A stretch of 40,088 nt of DNA from Streptomyces acidicola (GTDB taxonomy: Bacteria > Actinomycetota > Actinomycetes > Streptomycetales > Streptomycetaceae), in NCBI RefSeq assembly GCF_009377235.1, contig NZ_VMNX01000070.1, positions 1 through 40,088 of the forward strand. Direction: 5' to 3'. The notes below the pieces were generated by a model, which did no database searches, was not told the DNA's origin, and saw nothing but the letters and a program-made list of their open reading frames with translations. The position numbers were made by a program, and so were the translations under genes. Shown piece after piece: positions 1 through 7,206 of the stretch; the stretch's first letter is position 1, and each line of letters opens with the position of its first letter.

Positions 1-1
1 C

Positions 2-907
2 CGCTGGGCCCTGCGCGCCGGCTGCGACATCATCGCCCTGTCCTTCGTCCGCAGCGGACGCGACATCGAGGACGTCCACCGCATCATGGACGAGGAGGGC
101 CGGCGCCTCCCCGTCATCGCCAAGATCGAAAAACCACAGGCCGTGGACAACATCGAGAACATCGTCCTCGCTTTCGACGGCATCATGGTCGCCCGAGGCG
201 ACCTTGGCGTCGAGATGCCCCTCGAACAGGTCCCGATCGTCCAGAAGCGCGCGATCAAGCTCGCCAGGCGCAACGCCAAGCCCGTGATAGTCGCGACACA
301 GATGCTCGACTCAATGATCGACAACTCCCGCCCGACCAGGGCCGAGGCGTCCGATGTGGCGAACGCCGTGATCGACGGCACGGACGCGGTGATGCTCTCC
401 GGCGAAACCAGCGTCGGCAACCACGCCATCGCAACGGTCAGGACCATGTCCCGCATCGTCGAGGCGGCCGAGGAGGACATCCTCGCCAAGGGCCTGCCGC
501 CCCTGACCGAACACAACAAGCCCCGCACCCACGGCGGCGCCATGGCCCGCGCTGCCGCCGAGATGGGCGACTTCCTCGGCGCGAAGTTCCTCGTCGCGTT
601 CACACAGTCCGGCGACACGGTCCGCCGCCTCTCCCGCTACCGTTCCCCGATCCCACTGCTCGCCTTCACTCCGGACCCGGCCACCCGCTCCCAGCTCACC
701 CTCACCTGGGGTGTGGACACCTTCCTCGGCCCCTACGTCGACTCGACCGACGCCATGGTCGACCAGGTCGACGAGCTGCTCCTGAAGTACGGCCGCTGCA
801 AGAAGGGCGACACCGTGATCATCACGGCGGGCTCGCCTCCGGAGGTCTCCGGGACGACGAACATGGTGCGGGTGCACCACATCGGGGAGGACGACAGTCC
901 GAAGTAG
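2..907 (+). CDS. pyk: Pyruvate kinase, 3' part (5' end outside window)
   Basis: Glycolytic enzyme converting phosphoenolpyruvate and ADP to pyruvate and ATP in the cytosol. The open frame runs in from the window edge, so the N-terminal part of the TIM barrel is missing; about 301 residues are visible. Diagnostic stretches are seen: IIALSFVRSGRDI, PVIAKIEKPQAVDNI with the catalytic lysine of the IAKIE motif, MVARGDLGVEMP (divalent metal and phosphoenolpyruvate site), PVIVATQMLDSMI, and RAEASDVANAVIDGTDAVMLSGE. After this comes the C-terminal alpha/beta domain, ending in PPEVSGTTNMVRVHHIGED. The ATG near 86 is internal, not a start. The gene is convergent with the broken LAGLIDADG gene that ends at 927. 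Identity is very secure; which of the two usual Streptomyces pyk paralogues this is cannot be read from the window alone, though the pdtaR-side location fits the copy next to the liv operon. Confidence 0.97.
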   Translation, partial: RWALRAGCDIIALSFVRSGRDIEDVHRIMDEEGRRLPVIAKIEKPQAVDNIENIVLAFDGIMVARGDLGVEMPLEQVPIVQKRAIKLARRNAKPVIVATQMLDSMIDNSRPTRAEASDVANAVIDGTDAVMLSGETSVGNHAIATVRTMSRIVEAAEEDILAKGLPPLTEHNKPRTHGGAMARAAAEMGDFLGAKFLVAFTQSGDTVRRLSRYRSPIPLLAFTPDPATRSQLTLTWGVDTFLGPYVDSTDAMVDQVDELLLKYGRCKKGDTVIITAGSPPEVSGTTNMVRVHHIGEDDSPK

Positions 908-926
908 GGCGGGCTGGGGTCAGGGG

Positions 927-1701
927 TCAGTACTTGGGGCCTACGTAGGCGTCCATGAGGGCGACGGAGGCTTTGCGGGCGATCGAGACGTTGAACGGAT
1001 CACTGCCGCGAGCGAGGACGGTCCACTCGACGCCGACCCCGTCGAGAGCCTCGGTGAAGAGCCTCCGGATGTCGTCCGACTTGTTGGTGAAGAAGTACCG
1101 CGGGTATTCGTAGCGCTTCGGCTCACCGGCCACGAGACGGGTGGTCCAGTTGGTGATGCGACAGCCGTCGGAGTGGATGAGGCCCCGGATGAACTCCCCA
1201 CGGGTGGGCGCCGACGATCTCCTGCTGCCAGGGTTCGAGGGCGATGGTGCGCTCGTGTTTCTTGCCGGGGCCGTGTTGAGGGAAAAGGCAAGGCCAGTGC
1301 TTGCTTGAGCAACCGACAGAGACGTGGCCTTGTGCCTGGACGCGGCACACGCTGTTGTCGGGACGCGCCGAGAGGATGGCTGCCTCGCATGCGTCGATGA
1401 GGCCGGGCCAGGCGTCGGCACACGCGATACGGAGGATGTACACGCCCTTTCGATTGGGGCTGATGCAGCCGTCACTGAGGTAGAGGCCCAGCAGGTAGGC
1501 GTACGCGGCCGGCTCTTCGGGCGGGCCGGGGGCATCCCGGCACCGGGGGCATGGGAGGCCCGTGTTCATGAGCGGTTCGATGCGTACTAGCCAGGAGCGG
1601 ATCGCGGCCCGTGAGATGCCGGTCTCCTTGCTCACTGAGTTCAGGCTGCGTCCTTGCGTGACGAGAGCGAGTGCTCGTTTGCGTGTGTCCATGTCGTACA
1701 T
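927..1701 (-). pseudogene. HTH plus two-LAGLIDADG-motif protein, frameshifted
   Basis: Minus-strand gene split over two frames. The first frame (from ATG at 1701) gives an N-terminal helix-turn-helix of about 40 residues (TQGRSLNSVSKETGISRAAIRSWLV), a CPRC knuckle-like pair, and the LAGLIDADG-like helix YLLGLYLSDGCIS. After HPW the frame is lost and the sequence continues in the frame ending at 927 with FIRGLIHSDGCRITN, a second LAGLIDADG-like motif, then RYFFTNKSDDIRRLF and the C-terminus MDAYVGPKY. The span is 775 bases, i.e. 258 codons plus one, so one extra base is present; the C4 run on the plus strand at 1196-1199 (G4 in the gene) is the obvious place, and dropping one base restores HPWEFIRGL. 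A single-chain protein with two LAGLIDADG motifs matches the fold of homing endonucleases, but it may act as a DNA-binding regulator. A start at the next ATG (1692) is possible. No clear ribosome site is seen. It is a true pseudogene or a sequencing error. Confidence 0.75.
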
Positions 1702-1739
1702 GCGGACACTCTGTGCGACCGATCGTGAGCGCGTGCAGC

Positions 1740-1777
1740 AAAAAGCGGATGTTCACGAGAACGTGGACATCCGCTTT
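1740..1777 (-). terminator. Strong intrinsic terminator downstream of the tRNA
   Basis: Inverted repeat with arms 1742-1757 and 1762-1777 (15 of 16 pairs, one A-C mismatch) around a 4-nt AGAA loop. Read on the minus strand the stem ends in a TTTTT run, so it is a rho-independent terminator for the tRNA transcript. It isolates the tRNA from the LAGLIDADG-type gene whose start lies 39 bp further on. Confidence 0.8.
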
Positions 1778-1787
1778 CCAATGGCGA

Positions 1788-1802
1788 CCTTGGAATCCAA
1801 GG
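1788..1802 (-). other. Small hairpin at tRNA 3' trailer
   Basis: CCTTGG, AAT, CCAAGG: a perfect 6-bp inverted repeat with a 3-nt loop, starting 6 nt after the tRNA discriminator base on the minus strand. It may form a trailer stem that influences 3' processing. Role is inference only. Confidence 0.4.
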
Positions 1803-1807
1803 AAAAG

Positions 1808-1880
1808 TGCCCCGAGTCGGATTCGAACCGACGCTGTATGGGTTTTGAATCCATGGCCTCTACCGCTGGGCTACCGGGGC
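1808..1880 (-). tRNA. tRNA with anticodon CAA (Leu), class I shape
   Basis: Read on the minus strand this folds as a 73-nt cloverleaf: acceptor GCCCCGG pairing with TCGGGGC and discriminator A; short D stem GCC/GGC with GG in the loop; anticodon arm ATGGA TTCAAAA CCCAT with U33 and anticodon CAA; five-base variable loop ACAGC; T arm GTCGG TTCGAAT CCGAC. CCA is not encoded, as is usual in Streptomyces. CAA reads the leucine codon UUG, but bacterial leucine tRNAs are class II with a long variable arm, which is absent here, and the last anticodon-stem pair is A-C. The 3-bp D stem is more like that of tRNA-Gln. A tRNA finder would probably label it Leu; the real charging identity is uncertain. 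A terminator follows at 1740-1777. Confidence 0.85.
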
Positions 1881-1920
1881 CCCTTCAAAACGAAGGTCAG
1901 CAGTCTCCCGCTGTGTCACC

Positions 1921-1951
1921 ACTTTACCGCAGCTAGGTACGCTCTTGTCAG
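1921..1951 (-). promoter_or_regulatory. Candidate promoter for the tRNA
   Basis: On the minus strand CTGACA (1946-1951) and TAAAGT (1921-1926) are separated by 19 nt, resembling a housekeeping sigma promoter. The predicted start would be about 30 nt before the tRNA 5' end. The same 100-bp gap must also hold the divergent pdtaR promoter, for which I see only a TAGGTA-like -10 near 1935. Confidence 0.4.
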
Positions 1952-1982
1952 CAGTACCCCTGCCCTGCAACAAGGAGCCCAC

Positions 1983-2633
1983 GTGACCGCCCCCGAGTCG
2001 CCCCAGACAGTCGAAGACGACGACAAGTCGCACGTGCCTCCGCTGACGACCCGTGTCGTCATCGCCGAGGACGAGGCGCTGATCCGCCTCGACCTCAAGG
2101 AGATGCTCGAAGAGGAGGGCTACACCGTCGTCGGTGAGGCGGGCGACGGCGAGCAGGCCGTCGAGCTCGCCCGGGAGCACCGGCCCGACCTCGTGATCCT
2201 CGATGTGAAGATGCCGAAGCTCGACGGTATCTCGGCGGCTGAGAAGATCGCCGAGGAGTCCATAGCGCCGGTCCTGATGCTCACCGCGTTTTCGCAGCGT
2301 GACCTGGTGGAGCGTGCCCGGGATGCCGGTGCCATGGCGTACCTGGTGAAGCCGTTCAGTAAGAGTGATGTCGTTCCGGCCATCGAGATGGCGGTGTCGC
2401 GTTTCAACGAGCTGCGGCAGTTGGAGAACGAGGTCGCTGATCTCACGCAGCGTCTGGAGACGCGGAAGCTGGTGGACCGGGCGAAGTCGGTGCTTCAGAC
2501 CGAGTACGGCCTGTCGGAGCCGGCGGCGTTCCGGTGGATTCAGAAGACGTCCATGGATCGCCGTATGTCCATGCAGCAGGTTGCGGAGGCGGTCATTCTG
2601 GATGCGGAGGAGAAGAAGGCCGCCAAGGGCTGA
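1983..2633 (+). CDS. pdtaR: ANTAR-domain response regulator (PdtaR type)
   Basis: Predicted cytosolic RNA-binding response regulator of 216 residues. The N-terminal receiver domain (about residues 22-140) has the acidic pair AED at 29-30, the phospho-acceptor Asp74 in VILDVKMP, Thr101 and Lys123 in YLVKPF. A helical linker (NELRQLENEVADLTQRLETRK) leads to the ANTAR domain (about 155-205; AKSVLQTEYGLSEPAAFRWIQKTSMDRRMSMQQVAEAVI), a three-helix module that in known family members binds dual-hexaloop RNA and causes antitermination. The GTG start at 1983 is chosen because AAGGAG lies at 1972-1977 with good spacing; the longer open frame upstream crosses the tRNA and is not coding. The cognate histidine kinase (PdtaS) is not in the window. 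It is divergent from the tRNA and convergent with livF. Confidence 0.93.
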   Translation: MTAPESPQTVEDDDKSHVPPLTTRVVIAEDEALIRLDLKEMLEEEGYTVVGEAGDGEQAVELAREHRPDLVILDVKMPKLDGISAAEKIAEESIAPVLMLTAFSQRDLVERARDAGAMAYLVKPFSKSDVVPAIEMAVSRFNELRQLENEVADLTQRLETRKLVDRAKSVLQTEYGLSEPAAFRWIQKTSMDRRMSMQQVAEAVILDAEEKKAAKG

Positions 2634-2640
2634 CCCTCGG

Positions 2641-2685
2641 GTCACGGATGTCACGTATGTCACGCAATTCGCGTGCGTCACGTAC
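2641..2685. repeat. Five 9-bp tandem units after pdtaR
   Basis: GTCACGGAT, GTCACGTAT, GTCACGCAA, TTCGCGTGC and GTCACGTAC follow each other without gap from seven bases after the pdtaR stop. Four of the five units share GTCACG (the fourth is degenerate). Noncoding; likely slippage-derived, with no known role. Confidence 0.7.
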
Positions 2686-2691
2686 GACGCG

Positions 2692-2723
2692 GGCCCGCGC
2701 CCCCTTCTCCGGGGGCGCGGGCC
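2692..2723. terminator. Bidirectional terminator between pdtaR and livF
   Basis: Perfect 13-bp GC inverted repeat (2692-2704 with 2711-2723) and a 6-nt TTCTCC loop, placed between two convergent genes. No clear U tract, which is common for actinomycete terminators. Confidence 0.8.
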
Positions 2724-2745
2724 TCAGTCGTGTGGCGGAAGGGGT

Positions 2746-3458
<713 letters not shown>

Positions 3459-3462
<4 letters not shown>

Positions 3463-4334
3463 TTGGCGTCCCCTTCTGTGGTGCTGTGCGCCTCGGCCTC
3501 CGCGGCCTCGACCTCGGCGAGCTCCTCCTTGCCGGGGGCGCCCTCGAAGGGTGTGCCGAGGTAGGCGGCGATGACGCGTTCGTCGGCCTGGACGACTTCG
3601 GCGGGGCCTTCGACGAGTTTTTCGCCCTGGACGAGCACGGCGACCCGGTCGCAGAGGTTCATGATGAACCGGATGTCGTGCTCGATGACGAGGACGGCGA
3701 TGCCCTTGTCGCGGATGGCGAAGACGAGTTCCTCGGTGGCCCGTGTCTCCTGCGGGTTCATGCCGGCGGTGGGTTCGTCGAGGAGGAGGAGGCCGGGTTC
3801 GCTCGCGAGGGCGCGGGCGATTTCCAGCTTGCGCTGTTCGCCGTAGGGGAGGTTGCGGGCGAGGTGGTCGGCCTTGGCGGCGAGTCCGGTGAACTCGAGG
3901 AGTTCCATGGCTCGGTCGCGTGATTCCTCTTCGGCTTTTTTGAAGCCGGGGAGGCGCAGGAGGGCTGACCAGAGTCCTTCTTTGGTCCGTGTGTGGCGGC
4001 CGACGAGCACGTTTTCCAGAACGGTCATGTTGGCGAAGAGCCGGATGTTCTGGAAGGTGCGGGCGATGCCTGCCTGGGTGACCAGGTGGGGTTTGGGCGG
4101 GAGGACGGTGCCTTTGTAGGTGACGGTGCCCTCGGTCGGGATGTACAGGCCGGTCAGGCAGTTGAAGAAGGTCGTCTTTCCGGCGCCGTTGGGGCCGATG
4201 AGTCCGACGATCTCGCCGCTGCCCACGGTGAGGTCGACGCTGCGTACGGCGGTGAGTCCGCCGAAGCGCATGGTGACGCCGCTGGCGTCGAGCACCGTGG
4301 TTGTGGTGGTCGTGGTGGTTGTCATGGCGGTCAC
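3459..4334 (-). CDS. livG: Branched-chain amino acid ABC transporter ATPase LivG
   Basis: Second ATPase subunit of the LIV importer, about 291 residues. Walker A GPNGAGKTTFFN, TFQNIRLFANMTVLENV typical of LivG, signature LPYGEQRKLEIARALA, Walker B LLLLDEPTAGMNP and the His switch VIEHD are seen. Start choice: GTG at 4334 overlaps the livM stop (GTGA) and gives VTAM; the ATG at 4325 has an AGGGG about 10 nt upstream and is equally possible. Directly after it lies an unusual run of nine threonines before VLDASGVTMRFGGL. The C-terminal 30 residues are Glu/Ala-rich and look disordered. Partner of LivF in the heterodimeric ATPase. Confidence 0.95.
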
Positions 4335-6157
4335 GCCCCTGCCTTGGCGACGCCGGTCGCGCCTTCGGGCAATGGCTTGTCCTCGGGTACGTCGAGCTGT
4401 CCGGTCTCGTGGAATTCGAGCTGCTTCCTGCGGTCGGCGACGAGGCCTTCGGGCCGGAAGCGCATGAGGAGCATCAGCGCGAAGCCGAAGAGCAGGAGCT
4501 GGTATTCCTGCATGAACTGGAGCTTGGCCGGGATGAGGTAGAGGAGTGCGGCGCCGATGAGGGGGCCGCTGATGGTTCCCATGCCGCCGAGGATGACGGC
4601 GGCGAGGAGGAAGGCCGAGTTGGGCGGTACGGAGCCGGCGAACTGGTACTGCTCGGGGGTGATGCTGTAGGAGACGTGGGCCTGGACGGTGCCGGCGAGG
4701 CCGGCGAGGGCGGCGCCGAGTGCGAAGGCGAGGAGCTTGAGGCGGAAGCCGTTGATGCCCATGGCGGTGGCGGCGGTCTCGTCCTCGCGGATGGCGACCC
4801 AGGCCCGGCCGATGCGGGACTCCGCGGAGCGGCGGAAGACCAGCACGACGATGGCTGTGAACAGCAGCATCAGGAGGTAGTAGTTGCCGGATCGGGTGAG
4901 TTCGGTGCCCAGGACGTTGTGGGGCAGTCCGAGGTTGAAGCCGAAGAGTTCCAGGTCCGGGATGTTGGGGATGCCGTTGGAGCCGTTGGTGACGTCGGGT
5001 CCGCTGTTCCCGTTGAGGTTGTTCATGGTGATGCGGAAGATCTCACCGAACCCGAGGGTCACGATGGCGAGGTAGTCGCCGCGCAGTCGGAGGGTCGGGG
5101 CTCCGATCACGACGCCGAAGATCAGGGAGGCGGCGGCGCCGGTGAGGACGGCTGCCCAGAACGGGAACTGGACGCCGATGGTGGACTGGGGTGAGCCGGA
5201 GACCAGGGCGGCGGCGTAGGCGCCGACGCCGAGGAAGGCGACGTATCCGAGGTCGAGGAGGCCTGCGAGGCCGACGACGACGTTGAGGCCCAGGGCGACT
5301 GTGGCGAAGATCAGGATGTTGGCGCCGATGAGGGCGTACTGGTCGTTGCTCTGGGTGAAGGGGAAGCAGATGGCCGCGACGAAGGCGGCGGCCATGGTGA
5401 CGTTGCGGTGTTTGGCGGTGAGCGTCGAGAGCTGCTTGATGAGTCCGGCGCGCATGATGGCGGTGAAGCCGAATCCGGCGGTGATCAGGAAGCCGATGAA
5501 CAGCTCGGAGTACTCGGTGCTGATGCCGTAGGAGAAGACGTACAGTCCGATTCCGAAGCCGGCGGCGATGATCAGGATCTCTGCCCAGGAGGGGAGTTCC
5601 TTGGCGCGGCCGGGTTCGGGGGCGCTGAGCGAGTGGCGGATCCGGCCCCACAGGTTGGGGGATTCGTCGCGGTCGTAGCCCTGGTCGGCCGGGAGGCCGA
5701 GGGCGCCGATCACGGCGAGGAGGGCTCCGATGCCGGAGACCCAGGCGCCGGGTTCGAGGTTGACGAGGCCGCCGAGTTCGGAGGAGATCGCGCCCATGGC
5801 GTAGCCGGTGGTGCCGAGGACGCCGAGTGCGAGGAGGCGGGTGGGGCTGTTGGTGCCGCCGGGGGTGAGCCAGCCCAGGCCTCGGATTCCGTAACCGGAG
5901 AGCGCGAACAGTGCGGTCAGCGCGCCGGAGATGAGGGTGAGGACCTGTAGGCCGCCGGGGTAGCCGGTGACGGTGAGGTTGCCGGGGAATTCCTCGGTCC
6001 AGGTCCAGGCGAGGAAGGTGCCGACGAGGGCGACGACGGAGCCGGTCACCGCTGCGGCGCGTGCGGCGGCGGGCGGCATCGGGATGATGGGGGTCGGTGC
6101 GGTGGCGGCGGACTTCGTGGTGTCCGTGGCCGTGGCGTTGGTGGTTTTGGTGGTCAT
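4331..6157 (-). CDS. livM: Branched-chain amino acid ABC permease LivM, long form
   Basis: Inner-membrane permease subunit, about 608 residues, roughly 250 longer than ordinary LivM. The C-terminal two thirds hold the LivM core: INILIFATVALGLNVVVGLAGLLDLGY, then GAPTLRLRGDYLAIVTLGFGEI, the EAA-type loop near GRAWVAIREDETAATAMGING and final helices ending LMLLMRFRPEGL. The first 250 residues begin with a Thr/Ala-rich cytosolic tail, then about five extra hydrophobic segments (such as AVTGSVVALVGTFLAWTW and LLALGVLGTTGYAMGAI) that lack transporter motifs. ATG at 6157 is chosen; GTG at 6166, overlapping the livH stop as GTGA, is an alternative. The much longer open frame upstream only repeats livH in another frame. 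Confidence 0.92.
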   Translation of the reverse strand: MTTKTTNATATDTTKSAATAPTPIIPMPPAAARAAAVTGSVVALVGTFLAWTWTEEFPGNLTVTGYPGGLQVLTLISGALTALFALSGYGIRGLGWLTPGGTNSPTRLLALGVLGTTGYAMGAISSELGGLVNLEPGAWVSGIGALLAVIGALGLPADQGYDRDESPNLWGRIRHSLSAPEPGRAKELPSWAEILIIAAGFGIGLYVFSYGISTEYSELFIGFLITAGFGFTAIMRAGLIKQLSTLTAKHRNVTMAAAFVAAICFPFTQSNDQYALIGANILIFATVALGLNVVVGLAGLLDLGYVAFLGVGAYAAALVSGSPQSTIGVQFPFWAAVLTGAAASLIFGVVIGAPTLRLRGDYLAIVTLGFGEIFRITMNNLNGNSGPDVTNGSNGIPNIPDLELFGFNLGLPHNVLGTELTRSGNYYLLMLLFTAIVVLVFRRSAESRIGRAWVAIREDETAATAMGINGFRLKLLAFALGAALAGLAGTVQAHVSYSITPEQYQFAGSVPPNSAFLLAAVILGGMGTISGPLIGAALLYLIPAKLQFMQEYQLLLFGFALMLLMRFRPEGLVADRRKQLEFHETGQLDVPEDKPLPEGATGVAKAGA

Positions 6158-6162
6158 GGGTA

Positions 6163-7092
6163 TCACGCCCGATCCGCGACGCGTTCGCCGAGCAGGCCCT
6201 GTGGTCGGAACAGCAGAACGAGGATGAGCAGGGCGAACGCCCAGACGTCCTTCCAGGCGCCGCCGCCGAAGAGGTCCATCCCGGGGATGTCGCCTATGTA
6301 GCCGGTGGCAAGGGATTCGGCGACACCGAGGACGATGCCGCCGAGCATGGCGCCGTAGATGTTGCCGATGCCGCCGAGTACGGCGGCGGTGAAGGCTTTG
6401 AGGCCCATCAGGAAGCCCATGCGGAAGCCGACCTGGCCGTTCTTGAGGCCGTAGGCGACGGCGGCGATGGCGGCGAACGCGGCGCCGATGGCGAAGGCCA
6501 TGACGATGATGCGGTCGGTGTTGACACCCATCAGCTTCGCGGTGTCGGGGTCCTGGGCGGTGGCCTGCATGCCGCGGCCCGAGCGGGTCTTGGTGACGAA
6601 GAGGCCGAGGGCGAACATGCACAGCGGGGCGGCGATGAGGACGAAGAGGTCACCGCGCTGGATGCTGGCGCCGAAGATGTCGATCGGACCGCCTTCGAAC
6701 TGCGGGAAGGGGTGGTCCTTCTTCGCGTCGGGGTACCACATCCACACGATCTGCTGGAGGACGATGGAGAGGCCGATTGCGGTGATCAGGGGGGCCAGTC
6801 GTGGTGCGCCGCGCAGTGGCCGGTAGGCGAAGCGCTCGGCGGCGGTGGCGACTGCGACGGAGACGACGATGCCGCCGAGGATCATGAGGGGGACTGCGGC
6901 GCCGAGGGCGAAGCCGTCGGGCATCCACAGGTAGACGGTGAGGGCCCCGAAGCCCCCGACCATGAAGATCTCGCCGTGGGCGAAGTTGATGAGCTGGACA
7001 ATGCCGTAGACCATCGTGTAGCCGATCGCGATGAGACCGTACATCGCGCCGAGGATGAGTCCATTGGCCAGCTGTTGCGGCAGTTCGTTCAC
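6163..7092 (-). CDS. livH: Branched-chain amino acid ABC permease LivH
   Basis: Membrane permease subunit pairing with LivM, 309 residues, standard length. N-terminal LANGLILGAMYGLIAIGYTMVYGIVQLINFAHGEIFM is the classic LivH start; later GRGMQATAQDPDTAKLMGVN is the cytosolic loop that contacts the ATPases, and the C-terminus LLFRPQGLLGE is conserved. About eight membrane helices. GTG start at 7092 with GGAGG eight bases upstream. Follows livK after a gap that contains the hairpin at 7125-7160, so its transcription probably depends on read-through. Confidence 0.95.
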   Translation of the reverse strand: MNELPQQLANGLILGAMYGLIAIGYTMVYGIVQLINFAHGEIFMVGGFGALTVYLWMPDGFALGAAVPLMILGGIVVSVAVATAAERFAYRPLRGAPRLAPLITAIGLSIVLQQIVWMWYPDAKKDHPFPQFEGGPIDIFGASIQRGDLFVLIAAPLCMFALGLFVTKTRSGRGMQATAQDPDTAKLMGVNTDRIIVMAFAIGAAFAAIAAVAYGLKNGQVGFRMGFLMGLKAFTAAVLGGIGNIYGAMLGGIVLGVAESLATGYIGDIPGMDLFGGGAWKDVWAFALLILVLLFRPQGLLGERVADRA

Positions 7093-7124
7093 CGCAGGGC
7101 CTCCGTGGGATTTTCGGATATGGC

Positions 7125-7160
7125 GCCGCGCGGGAGCGCTGGTGGGCGCTCCCGCGCGGC
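7125..7160 (-). terminator. Perfect 15-bp hairpin between livK and livH
   Basis: Arms 7125-7139 and 7146-7160 pair perfectly around a six-base loop; there is no U tract after it. Placed between the binding-protein gene and the permease genes, it can act as a partial terminator or as a 3' stabiliser of livK mRNA, which would give the excess of binding protein usual for such importers. The structure is seen; the role is inferred. Confidence 0.7.
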
Positions 7161-7206
7161 CTGGATCAATGCGGGATGGGGGAGGTGCTGTCTATTTGTC
7201 CCCTGC

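Noticed and set aside
1671..1982. Upstream extension of the pdtaR frame
   Set aside because: It runs across the tRNA and the terminator; the strong AAGGAG fits the GTG at 1983.
4331..6622. A livM start far upstream at 6622
   Set aside because: The extra part overlaps livH in another frame and has Arg/His-rich nonsense composition.
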